Positions 46,453-57,638 of a stretch of 64,000 nt of DNA are shown here, in pieces. Source of the DNA: Halisarca cf. caerulea. Taxonomy: Eukaryota; Porifera; Demospongiae; Chondrillida; Halisarcidae. A program made the position numbers and the translations under genes. Below the pieces are notes generated by a model. It did no database searches. It was given only the letters and a program-made list of their open reading frames with translations, and had not been told where the DNA came from. Within the stretch, counting starts at the first letter, position 1, and every line of letters begins with the position of its first letter. Location: positions 2,772,696 to 2,836,695 of the forward strand of contig CAUJGJ010000065.1 of the NCBI GenBank assembly GCA_963170055.1, given 5' to 3'.

Positions 46453-46849
46453 CCAGGGAAGTCACCAGAGAATAAATAAAGAGTGGCATACATCAATGAA
46501 GTGAGTACCATTTGTAGCTAAACATTATTTCCTTATACTCATCTACATTCTACTGCTACACTAAAATCATCTTAGTGTTGCAGTAGCAAAAGATTTTGTT
46601 CACCAAAGTCAGTGGATGAAGTGCATTGCAGTCACATTTGCTGAGCTTGCTAGACTTCAAAGTAGGTGTAAACAATTACTACTTTGCACCCAATCAAAAT
46701 TTCTGTCACCTATCACAGGCACCTTCATACAGCTCACTGTAGTGTGTGTAGAAATGAGCAGGACTGTTTTATGATGGCTGAATATGGAATGGCTGAGATA
46801 TTAAGCGCAGCACTTCGCCGCTCTACCGCTCTTTAGTTACCTCCCTGCA
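46453..46849. other. Unique spacer between minisatellite blocks
   Basis: Includes GACTGTTTTATGATGGCTGA at 46762, the start of a roughly 100-bp segment that is repeated at about 47101 inside block 2. Confidence 0.8.
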
Positions 46850-47545
46850 CTAAATGTACAGAGAACACACACTCAATGTAGAGAGAACACACACTCAATG
46901 TACAGAAAACACACCACTCAATGTAGAAAGAACACACCACTCAATGAAGAGAAAACACACCACTCAATGCGGAGAGAACACATCACTCAATGAAGAGAAA
47001 ACACACCACTCAATGCGGAGAGAACACATCACTCAATGTGGAGAGAACACACCACTCAATGTGGAGAGAACACACTTTCAATGTGGAGAGAACACACCAC
47101 TGACTGTTTTATGATGGCTGAATATGGAATGGCTGAGATATTAAGCGCAGCACTTCGCCGCTCTACCGCTCTTTAGTTACCTCCCTGCACTAAATGTACA
47201 GAGAACACATCACTCAATGTGGAGAGAACATACACTCCATGTAGAGAGAACGCACCACTCAATGTAGAGAGAACACACCACTCAATGTGGAGGGAACACA
47301 ACTCAATGTACAGAGAACACATCACTCAATGTAGAGAGAACACGGCCACTCAATGTGGAGTGAATACACACTCAATGTGGAGAGAACACCACTCAATGTA
47401 GAGAGAACACCACTCAATGTAGAGAGAACACACACTCAATGTACAGAGAACACACACTCAATGTACAGAGAACACATCACTCAATGTAGAGAGAACACAA
47501 CACACAATGTACAGAGAACACACACATGGAGAGAACACACACTCA
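46850..47545. repeat. ~22-bp minisatellite, block 2
   Basis: Same unit as block 1 but more degenerate, interrupted at 47101-47208 by a copy of the segment at 46762-46868. The spacer and array edge were therefore duplicated together. Confidence 0.93.
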
Positions 47546-48017
47546 ATGGGGTTAGACACACTAGTCTAAAGCTGCATGTGTATGTCCAGCAGTAAACTAC
47601 TGCATTGTCTCACATCTGCTGATCCAAAGTCACTTGATCCAATGTGCCCTGTGCGCTATAGAGGCAAGAACAAGTGAAAGTTTGTGAAAAGTCAAACAGT
47701 AGAGATCACTGCCAAAAAGTCTCAAGAGCTAACTTGACAGTTTGAAGGTAATCCAATCATATGCTTGTCAACTATCGTTCTTCTAGGCTGTGGAGAACAC
47801 AAAACAAAATACATTATTGTTTAAATACTAGATCCTAGAGGCATCACATTGCCCACTTTATGCCATAAGAGTATCTATGCTGTAACTTCGTTAACTGTGT
47901 TTTAGTTTCCTAGCCATTCTTGCCTGACTGTGACACACCCTGCAAGGACTCTGAGCATCAAGATAGTATAATCTTTCGCCAGTACTGCATCGACGGGGCG
48001 TAGACATGTCTTCCTGT
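47546..48017. other. Stretch without recognised features
   Basis: No gene recognised. An AGAGTATCTATG fragment at 47868 recalls the hairpin-MITE arm but has no partner. Confidence 0.4.
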
Positions 48018-48527
48018 ACGCTAAGGGGTAGCCCCTCCATTTCACCAATTAATTAGCTTGGCACACAAAGCGCGCCAAAACAAGACAACAGCCAATCAGA
48101 ATGCTCAACATTAAACGGAAGTAGAACTTTAGTATAAAAGCTGCTGTCCCTCGCCATTTTCTTTTGTGAGTAGTTGTTGTGTTGGTTGCAGGCTCCAATA
48201 GCGCTGAATTCAGAAAAGGGGTAACTCCGAACCCGGGTGACCAAACCGACCAGGCTACTACCTTGCGCCCATGCTGGCGGGATCTAGGAAGCCCGTAGTA
48301 GTCTCCCTTAAGGGGTCCTGGAGTAAGTCTTCGGTGCGGGGCGTTAAGGGTCAGCCGCATGGCTCTACTCACCAACCTTTTGTCGGTGTACAGTCGGAGC
48401 TTGCAGATTGGGTACGGTCCTTGCTCCTTAAAGACGCGGGAGTTGTGAGTTTGAGTTCGCCCTTGCAGTGTTGCTTGCCACATGGTCCTTTGGAGGCAGG
48501 TCCGCTTCATTGGAAGTGGGAAGGGCC
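48018..48527 (+). repeat. TATA-bearing dispersed repeat, copy 2
   Basis: Homologous to 41750-42331 and without the MITE. It keeps AGTATAAAAGCTGCTGTCC. An insert TCCTTAAAGACGCGGGAGTT around 48424 is absent from copy 1. The sequence continues into the 132-bp tandem repeat, so copy 2 may be the fuller element. Confidence 0.85.
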
Positions 48528-48653
48528 TGTAAGTTACCGTTCTCTTCTCCATCTCTTTGCTGTCTAGTACCCAGCGGTGTGATGTAAGGCCCGTGAGACT
48601 TGCAGATCATCGCCCGGTTACACGTATCGTATGTGTGCCGGTGCACGGTGTCA

Positions 48654-49115
48654 GTCGGTGTACGGTCGGAGCTTGTGATTGGGTGCGTCCTTGCTCCTAG
48701 CAGACATTTTGGTGGGTGTCTGAAAGTACCCAGCGGTGACGTGTCATCGCACGGCTACACTTTGTGTGCCACAGTCGTTGTACGGGTCGGTGTACGGTCG
48801 GAGCTTGTGATTGGGTGCGTCCTTGCTCCTAGCAGACATTTTGGTGGGTGTCTGAAAGTACCCAGCGGTGACGTGTCATCGCACGGCTACACTTTGTGTG
48901 CCACAGTCGTTGTACGGGTCGGTGTACGGTCGGAGCTTGTGATTGGGTGCGTCCTTGCTCCTAGCAGACATTTTGGTGGGTGTCTGAAAGTACCCAGCGG
49001 TGACGTGTCATCGCATGGCTACACTTTGTGTGCCACAGTCGTTGTACGGGTCGGTGTACGGTCGGAGCTTGTGATTGGGTGCGTCCTTGCTCCTAGCAGA
49101 CATTTGCGAGGCGGT
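48654..49115. repeat. 132-bp tandem repeat, ~3.5 copies
   Basis: Units begin GTCGGTGTACGGTCGGAGCT at 48654, 48786, 48918 and 49050, nearly identical. Because 132 is a multiple of three, a plus-strand frame stays open for 173 codons (48600-49121) with a 44-residue repeat. The same GTACAGTCGGAGCTTG motif occurs once in each TATA-bearing repeat, so the array probably grew from it. Confidence 0.92.
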
Positions 49116-49654
49116 GTCTGAAAGTACCTGTAGTTCCAACCAGCGACTGTCACAAGTGTCTGCCTGAAGATTCCAGGGTAGTCTTGTGGACGATGTGCGA
49201 CCTGTCTAATTGTGTTCTGGGAGAGGAACTGGTGTTGCAGCTGTTTCAGCATTTTTTGTTGGTAGGTATTCAGTTGCTGATCCGTTTATGTGTACGTTAT
49301 ATCTATAAGAATGAGAATGCCTGGTCTTCGGAATTTTGTCAATTACATATATGTACGTAGTACATATAATTTATAATAATTGTGTACTGAAGACGTAAAA
49401 TTGCTGTAATTGCTGTGCACTTTCTTGGGTCGGGTCCCTTTGTTTCATTATTTCAGTATCTTTAGGAATCATTCATTTCTTCATTTGATTCATCCATTAA
49501 GTCTTGTGTGTGCCTTAGCTGGTGGTGTAGCCGTTTAAAATGCCAAAACTTAGTAGTATATAACCTGAAACTTGAATTTCAATTTTGTCATTTTTATAGA
49601 ACCTGTGGCGGCAGCATGGTGGTGCTCGCTTTGTGGGGTAGCTGTGCAGTTGCA

Positions 49655-49965
49655 GGAGCTCAACACCAGTGGATGGGCATCCGTGGTACTCGATGTGTAG
49701 GACGTAATGGTTCCACTACCCTGAAATCCTGCCTGCTCGAGTAGCCTTTCCAATTAGCTACTGAACTGATTGATGTTGTCCATCTCCTCCATGTTGCTGG
49801 ACCTGTCCTACCAAGACGACCTGAATCTGGTGCATTGTGGTGCTTGGACTAGTCTGAGTAGTGTCAGTGTTCAGGTGTCCAGCAGCTGATTGGCGTCCGT
49901 GGTACTCGTTGTGTAGGATGTAATGGTTCCACAGCCCTGAAGTCTTGCCCGCTCGAGTAGCCAGT
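49655..49965. repeat. Two ~90-bp direct copies
   Basis: CCGTGGTACTCGATGTGTAG at 49680 and CCGTGGTACTCGTTGTGTAG at 49899 start similar 60-bp stretches, both ending CCCGCTCGAGTAG-like. No gene was recognised. Confidence 0.75.
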
Positions 49966-50179
49966 CCACCCTGTCCATCGATTGATCTGTTCAAAGTGGC
50001 ACCTCCCAGTGATGTCTAGTCCGGATCCCCTTGTGATGATTCCACAGATGCAACTGGTCTGACGGTAGACTTGTCACAGCCTGGCTTTTGGGGCATGATG
50101 TACCTCCCCGTCCTCGCCGGATGCCCTGGGCACACGAGTTAGTCGTGTGGCAAAGAGAGGTACGAGAATGACTGCTATT

Positions 50180-51020
50180 TATAGCTATACTGCATGTTGA
50201 CAATTACATAGCTAGCATTTAATTTTGCATATTATGACACTATTTGGTTGGTTCTCTAATACTGTTTTGTGTTTTATAATATTATATTCACAAACTCTAT
50301 ACTTGTTAGGTTTGACCGTATATATGCTAGGATATTATGCATTTGATTGATATACTCAGTTGTTAAATTGAAATATATTTCACTAGTATTCGAATTCAGA
50401 CTGAGATTGATTGCATGGTATTTACAATGGGTAGCTCCCATGTACAGTAGTTGGTTCACTTGCTCAGTAGCTGGTTGGTGCACCACACCCAAAACAATGC
50501 TAGGACTCCACATGGGGCCAATGCAGCAATGCGTGACAAACTCTGCAAGATAACTTGTAATTTTGTAGTACACCCATTACAGGCTTACTGCATATTCTCT
50601 AAATCAATTTGTCACACCTAGTTTCACAAAAATTTCCTTTGACAAGAAGTATAGAATTTATGTAGAATTGTTTTCCAGAACCTATACCTTTGAGAATGGC
50701 TGATGAAACTTTGGAATTAATTAAGGAACGAATACTTAGGCTATTACAAACATAATGTACATGGTTATAATAATCTCAAGTGTAGTGAAAGGAACATTAA
50801 AGTGCAGCTCTCTAGTACATAGTTTGCAAGTTTTGAGGGATAGCTCATCACATTGTTATGCCTAGCTGCCATTTTGTCAGTCCCACTCAACAGTATGCCT
50901 ACCCCAACAGAACAAAAACAGCAAATAATTATATATTGGTAAAATCATTATAATTGTCAAGTTATATGCAAAAGTAAAATGAAACGTTTTAGCTAAAATA
51001 TGCATCATTATGACCATGTA
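50180..51020. other. AT-rich stretch without recognised genes
   Basis: Nothing coding, tandem or inverted-repeat was recognised with confidence. Confidence 0.4.
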
Positions 51021-51196
51021 GTTACTTCTGTGCATGTAGTGATCTCCTAGCTATAAGTCTGGGGTGTGTATATCTGTGTGTTGTTCTGATGTTCTTCTGT
51101 GCTAGTGGTGGTGCTTGCTGTGTGTGCAGTGGGTAGTGGTGCATGTGTGTCTGGTTGTGCAGCATGGAGTGGGTACTGTAGAATATGTGGTGTGTA

Positions 51197-52485
51197 CTAA
51201 TGTATTGCATGTGGAGTGTAAAATGGTGTAGGGTATGGAGCATATTGTGATATAGGTGGAGAGTGTGTCATGAATGGTAGTGGCTGTGCATGGTGTGGAG
51301 GTGCGGATGGCTGAGGGAATGTGGCTGGCGTCTGGGGTGATGTGCTGGGGATCGCAGGAGTTGTGGCTGTCTTGTTGCTAGACACTGAGTGACTATCCTC
51401 CTGCCCTTGTGCACTTTCCACCTACAAGAGTAGTATTCAGTTGTATATATAGGCTTAACCATACACAAGCTTACTATGTACTTTAGCTCCTTCTGTTGAG
51501 GTGTGGAAAGTTACATCTGTGCTTCTTCTTACACCCATTTGTGATGTTAAAGAATTTACACAATTTAGTGTTACATAGGGTATTTATAACCGTCCAGAAA
51601 TATAATGCAAAAATGGCCATCTCAAAATAGCTTCACAATTTATCGATCATTTCTACTTAGTTGACAAGATTTTCGCTGAGTTCTTCTTACTGTACGAAAG
51701 TTGTATATATTCCACGCTTGACAGTACTTAACTAGCGATTGTTTCTATTGTCTGAAGGAAGATAGCCAGCTAGGAATACATAGCAGTTTTAGACGAACTT
51801 TGCCTTGGTTAGACCTTTAGATCCCTCTCAATTCCCATTAAACAACACGAAAAGACAGAACAAGTGATGAGCTATCGGAAAATCGTTCCGGGCTATAGGT
51901 TATAATCTTCCGTAAGAAAGTTATAACCGAGAAACCTGTTTTTTCACCCTTCAAACGGCCAAAATTTAGCATAAATGGTCCAATTGCGAAAAACTGCTTG
52001 AATGTAGCACTATGCCCAGAACGATTTTCGCAAACCGAAACATCTTAAAATTCCATCGAAAATGCATTTGGTGAGATTCGAAGGCATCTGAGGTCTAACC
52101 AAGCGACTTCATCTTCACCCTCAACAAAAGTGCCATTTTCGTGACGTTTCACGGATACATAGGCATAGCGTCACAAAAGTCGCCTTCTTCCCCCATTCTG
52201 TTGATACGTGAAATTTCATACGTCATCTGAAAGACGCCAAATGATGCATTAAAAACAGTCGCTAATTGACGATGTTGAAAACAAGCACCGCCCACAATTG
52301 GAACAAGCAACAGACGGTTATAAACACCCTGTGTAGTAGACTTTTCTATTGGAAAGGACCAAACATCATAAATGTACATACATAATACCAGAACATTTGA
52401 AATGCGAGGTGTACTTACTGTGCTGTTTAGGCTTGCCAGCTTTGTCAAAATAATTATTGACAAACTGAAAACCCTTGCCAGACAT
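51197..52485 (-). CDS. Possible two-exon proline-rich gene (weak)
   Basis: An ATG exon (52485-52419) reads MSGKGFQFVNNYFDKAGKPK with a good donor (A/GTAAGT). About 1 kb downstream an exon-like frame (51421-51197) begins after TACTCTTGTAG and is rich in Pro/Ser/Thr/His. The phases do not join directly (one base left over against phase 0), so an extra exon or a different pairing is required. A 760-bp MITE lies between them. May not be a gene. Confidence 0.2.
51574..52333. mobile_element. CACAGG-end MITE copy 1, 760 bp
   Basis: Ends CATAGGGTATTTATAACCGT and ACGGTTATAAACACCCTGTG are inverted repeats. TA flanks both sides. It is the inverted homologue of 56880-57638. No transposase. Confidence 0.9.
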
Positions 52486-52639
52486 TCTTAGACTACAATA
52501 CTCTGAATGCTATGGCCACTTAGCTGTCCAGCTTTAAATATGTGCATGGATTGCATAGCTGGGGGTTCAGTGGAGGTATGATTTTGATGAATGGTTTACC
52601 ATCTGTTTAGGCTAGGCAATACTATTAGAGCTTGGGACT

Positions 52640-52834
52640 ATAAGGTGCTTATGAGAAATTATTTGTGCAGGAACTCTACAACTGCCATGGTACTTTGATA
52701 ATGGGCAAGGAGAAATGGCGGAAAAAGAGGAAATGGCAAAATGGTTGAAACAGAGGAAATGCTCTCAGTAAGCATTTGCCATATATTATTTGACCACACC
52801 CACATGCCCAAATGTGTCTACGCACTGTAATGTA
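52640..52834. other. Unique leader before the 63-bp array
   Basis: It ends with a leader containing CAGTAAGCATTTGCCATATA followed by TTATTTGACCACACCCACAT. The same leader precedes array blocks at about 56571 and 60172. Confidence 0.85.
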
Positions 52835-55800
52835 AATTTTAACCTCAGGATGTGTTCCCTTTGATGCGGGAAGCCATGTGGTGTGGTGGGAAATGTAAAT
52901 TTTCACCTATGATGTGTTCCCTTTGATGCGGGAAGCCATGTGGTGTGGTGGGAAATGTAAATTTTCACCACAGGATGTGTTCCTTTTGATGTGGGAAGCC
53001 ATGCGGTGTGGTGGGAAATGTAAATTTTAACTTCAGGATGTGTTCCCTTTAATGCGGGAAGAAATGTGGTGTGGTGGGAAATGTAAATTTACACCTATGA
53101 TGCATTCCCTTTGATGCAGGAAGCCATGCGGTGTGGTGGGAAATGTAAATTTTCACCTCAGGATGTGTTCCCTTTGATGCGGGAAGCCATGCGGTGTGGT
53201 GGGAAATGTAAATTTTAACTTCAGAATGTGTTCCCTTTGATGCGGGAAGCGATATGGTGTTGCGGGAAATGTAAATTTCCACCTCAGCATGTGTTCCATT
53301 TGATGCGGGTAGCCATGTGGTGTGGTGGGAAATGTAAATTTACACCTATGATGTGTACCCTTTGATGTGGGAAGCCATGTGGTGTTGTGGGAAATGTAAA
53401 TTTACACCTCAGGATGTGTTCCCTATGATGCGGGAAGCCATGTGATGTGATGGGAAATGTAAATTTACACCGATGATGTGATCCCTTTGATGCGGGAAGC
53501 CATGTGGTGTTGTGGGAAATGTAAATTTACACCTCAGGATGTGTTCCCTTTGCTGCGGGAAGCCATGTGGTGTGGTGAGAAATGTAAATTTTAACTTCAG
53601 GATGTGTTCCCTTTGATGCGGGAAGCCATGTGGTGTGGTGTGAAATGTAAATTTTCACCTCAGGATGTGTTCCCTTTGATGCGGGAAGCCATGTGGTATG
53701 CTGGGAAATGTAAATTTTCACCTCAGGATGTGCTCCCTTTGATGCGGGAAGCCATGTTGTATCGTGGGAAATGTAAATTTTCACCTCAGGATGTGTTCCC
53801 TCTGATGAAGAAAGCAATGTGCTGTCGTGGAAAATGTAAATTTTCACCTCAGGATGTGTTCATTTTAATGCGGGAAGCCATGTGGTGTGGTGGGAAACGT
53901 AAATTTTCACCTATGATGTGTTCCCTTTGATGCGGGAAGCCATGTGGTGGGGTGAGAAATGTAAATTTTCACCTCAGGATGTGTTCCCTTTGATGCGGGA
54001 AGCCATGTTGTATCGTGGGAAATGTAAATTTTCACCTCAGGATGTGTTCCCTCTGATGAAGAAAGCAATGTGCTGTCGTGGAAAATGTAAATTTTCACCT
54101 CAGGATGTGTTCATTTTAATGCGGGAAGCCATGTGGTGTGGTGGGAAATGTAAATTTTCACCTATGATGTGTTCCCTTTGATGCGGGAAGCCATGTGGTG
54201 GGGTGAGAAATGTAAATTTTCACCTCAGGATGTGTTCCCTTTGATGCGGGAAGCCATGTGGTGGGGTGAGAAATGTAAATTTTCACCTCAGGATGTGCTC
54301 CCTTTGATGCGGGAAGCCATGTGGTGTGGTGGGAAATGTAAATTTTCACCTCAGGATGTGTTCCCTTTGATGCGGGAAGCCATGTGATGTGATGGGAAAT
54401 GTAAATTTACACCTATGATGTGTTCCCTTTGATGCGGGAAGCCATGTGGTGTGGTGGGAAATGTAAATTTTCACCTCAGGATGTGTTCCCTTTGATGCGG
54501 GAAGCCATGTGATGTGATGGGAAATGTAAATTTACACCTATGATGTGTTCCCTTTGATGCGGGAAGCCATGTGGTGTGGTGGGAAATGTAAATTTTCACC
54601 TCAGGATGTGTTAACTTTGATGCGGGGAGCCATGTGGTGTGGTGGGAAATGTAAATTTTCACCTCAGGATGCGTTCCATTTGATGCGGGAAGCCATGTGG
54701 TGTGGTGGGAAATGTAAATTTTACACCTATGATGTGTTCCCTTTAATGCAAGAAGCCATGTGGTGTTGTGGGAAATGTAAATTTTCACCTCAGGATGTGT
54801 TCCCTTTGATGCGGGAAGCCATGTGGTGTGCTGGGAAATGTAAATTTTCACCTCAGGATGTGTTCCCTTTGCTGCGGGAAGCCATGTGGTGTGGTGGGAA
54901 ATGTAAATTTTAACTTCAGGATGTGTTCCCTTTGATGCGGGAAGCCATGTGATGTGATGGAAAATGTAAATTTACACCTATGATGTGTTCCCTTTGATGC
55001 GGGAAGCCATGTGGTGTTGTGGGAAATGTAAATTTTCACCTCAGGATGTGTTCCCTTTGATGCGGGGAGCCATGTGGTGTGGTGGGTAATGTAAATTTTC
55101 ACCTCAGGATGCGTTCCATTTGATGCGGGAAGCCATGTGGTGTGGTGGGAAATGTAAATTTTACACCTATGATGTGTTTCCTTTAATGCAAGAAGCCATG
55201 TGGTGTTGTGGGAAATGTAAATTTTCACCTCAGGATGTGTTCCCTTTGATGCGGGAAGCCATGTGGTATGCTGGGAAATGTAAATTTTCACCTCAGGATG
55301 TGCTCCCTTTGATGCGGGAAGCCATGTGGTGTGGTGGGAAATGTAAATTTACACCTATGATGTGCTCCCTTCGATGCGGGAAGCCATGTGGTGTGGTGAG
55401 AAATGTAAATTTTCACCTCAGGATGTGTTCCTTTTGATGTGGGAAGCCATGTGGTGTGGTGGGAAATGTAAATTTTCACCTCAGGATGTGTTCAATTTGA
55501 TGCGGGAAGCCATGTGCTGTCGTGGAAAATGTAAATTTTCACCTCAGGATGTGTTCAATTTGATGCGGGAAGCCATGTGGTGTGGTGGGAAATGTAAATT
55601 TACACCTATGATGTGTTCCCTTCGATGCGGGAAGCCATGTGGTGTGGTGAGAAATGTAAATTTTCACCTCAGGATGTGTTCCTTTTGATGTGGGAAGCCA
55701 TGTGGTGTGGTGGGAAATGTAAATTTTCACCTCAGGATGTGTTCAATTTGATGCGGGAAGCCATGTGGTGTGGTGGGAAATGTAAATTTTCACCTCAGGA

Positions 55801-55908
55801 TGTGTTCAATTTGATGCGGAAAGTCATGTGGTGTGGTGGGAAATGTAAATTTTCACCTCAGGATGTGTTCAATTTGATGCGGGAAGCCATGTGGTGTGGC
55901 GGGAAATG
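52835..55908. repeat. 63-bp tandem array, main block (~48 units)
   Basis: Unit: AATGTAAATTTTCACCTCAG, then GATGTGTTCCCTTTGATGCG, then GGAAGCCATGTGGTGTGGTGGGA. Variants swap CACCTCAGG for CACCTATG or AACTTCAGG, and multi-unit segments recur (53734-53926 and 54006-54177 share an order of variants). The 63-bp length keeps frames open on both strands, which yields many array ORFs without start, splice or composition support. Confidence 0.95.
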
Positions 55909-56560
55909 TGTTGCATGGTGTTGTATGGTGTTGTATGGTGTTGTATGGTGTTGTATGGTACTGTATAGGGTTATATGGTGTGCAGGGTTGTATGGTGTTG
56001 TATGGTATTGTATGGTGTTGTGTTGTATGGTGTTGTATGGTGTTGTATGGTACTGTATAAGGTTATATGGTGTGTAGGGTTGTATGGTGTTGTATGGTAT
56101 TGTATGGTGTTTTATGGTGTTGTATGATGTTGTATGGTGTTGTATGGTGTTGTATGGTGCTGTATAGGGTTATATGGTGTGTAGGGTTGTATTGTGTTGT
56201 ATGGTATTGTATGGTGTTGTATGATGTATTTTGTAGTATGGTGTTGTATGGTGTTGTATGGTGTTGTATGGTGTTGTATGGTGTTGTATGGAGTTGTATG
56301 GTGCTGTATAGGGTTATATGGTGTATAGGGTTGTATGGTGTTGTATTTTGTAGTATGTTGTTGTATGGTGTTGTATGGTGTTGTATGGTGTTGTATGGTG
56401 TTGCATGGTGCTGTATAGGGTTATATGGTGTGCAGGGTTGTATGGTGTTGCATGGTGTTGTATGGTGTTGTATGGTGCTGTATGGTGTTGTATGGAGTTG
56501 CATGGTTTTGTATGGTGTTGTATGGTGTTGTATGGTGTTCTATAGTATACAGTACAGTGA
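55909..56560. repeat. 10-bp TGTTGTATGG minisatellite, block 1
   Basis: Runs of GTGTTGTATG with a recurring longer motif CTGTATAGGGTTATATGGTG then TGCAGGGTTG. It joins the 63-bp array at GGGAAATGTGTTGCATGG. Confidence 0.95.
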
Positions 56561-56570
56561 AAATGCCTCA

Positions 56571-56765
56571 GTAAGCATTTGCCATATATTATTTGACCAC
56601 ACCCATATGCCCAAATGTGTCTACATACTGTAATATAAATTTTCACCTGAGGATGTGTTCCTTTTGATGCAGGAAGCCATGTGGTGTGTTGGGTAATGTA
56701 AATTTTCACCGCAGGATGTGTTCCTTTTGATGCGGGAAGCCATGTGGTGTGGCGGGAAATGTGTT
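56571..56765. repeat. Second leader plus short 63-bp block
   Basis: The leader CAGTAAGCATTTGCCATATA is followed by about two 63-bp units, then by the TGTTGTATGG array again. Confidence 0.9.
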
Positions 56766-56879
56766 GTATGGTGTTGTATGGTGCTGTATAGGGTTATATG
56801 GTGTGCAGGGTTGTATGGTGTTGTATGGTGTTGTATGGTGTTGTATGGTGTTGTATGGTGTTATATGGTGTTGTATATT
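56766..56879. repeat. TGTTGTATGG minisatellite, split part before MITE
   Basis: The array is interrupted at 56880 by the CACAGG MITE and resumes at 57639. Confidence 0.93.
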
Positions 56880-57638
56880 CACAGGGTGTTTATAACCGTC
56901 TGTTGCTTGTTCCGATTGTGGGCGGTGCTTGTTTTCTACGTCATCAATTAGCGGCTGTTTTTAATGCGTCATTTGGCGTCTATTGGATGACGTACGAAAT
57001 TTCACGTATCAACAGAATGGGGGAAGAAGGCGACTTTTGTGACGTTTTGCATACGTATCCGTGAAACGTCACGAAAATGGCACTTTTGTTGAGGGGGAAG
57101 ATGAAGTCGCTTGGTTAGACCTCAGATGCCTTCGAATCTCACCAAATCCAACTTCGATGGAATTTTAAGATGTTTCGGTTTGCGAAAATCGTTCTGGGCA
57201 TAGTGCTACAATCAAGCAGTTTTTCGCAATTGGACCATTTATGCTAAATTTTGGCCGTTTGAAGGGTGAAAAAACAGGTTTTTCGGTTATAACTTTCTTA
57301 CGGAAGATTATAACCTATAGCCCGGAACGATTTTCCGATAGTTCACCACTTGTTCTGTCTTTTCGTGTTGTTTAATGGGAATTGAGAGGGATCTAAGGTC
57401 TAACCAAGGCGAAGTTTGTCTAAAACTGCTATGTATTCCTAGCTGGCTATCTTCCTTCAGACAATAGAAACAATCGCTAGTTAAGTACCAACGTGCGCGG
57501 AATATATACAACATTCGTCCAGTAAGAAGAACTGGGCGAAAATCTGGTCAATGAAGTAGAAACGATCGATAATTTGTGAGGCTATTTCAAGATGGCCATT
57601 TTTGCATTTTATTCCCGGACGGTTATAAATACCCTGTG
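56880..57638. mobile_element. CACAGG-end MITE copy 2, 759 bp, inserted in array
   Basis: Ends CACAGGGTGTTTATAACCGT and GGTTATAAATACCCTGTG. TT flanks both sides (56878-56879 and 57639-57640). Opposite orientation to copy 1. Its insertion into a homogeneous array makes the ends unambiguous. Confidence 0.95.

Noticed and set aside
44375..47545. CRISPR-like array of ~22-bp repeats
   Set aside because: There are no unique spacers; units are directly contiguous and the context is a eukaryotic genome.
52835..55908. Many ORFs with a repeating 21-residue unit (KIYISHHTTWLPASKGTHPE) in the 63-bp array
   Set aside because: Unit length 63 is a multiple of three and contains no stop in several frames. 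ORFs occur on both strands, break whenever a unit variant changes length, and have no splice or start context.
56798..57064. Conserved ORF in the 760-bp MITE (VYNRLLLVPIVGGACF...), present in both copies
   Set aside because: Shared presence follows from recent common ancestry of the two copies; about 60 codons starting inside the terminal repeat with no recognised domain.
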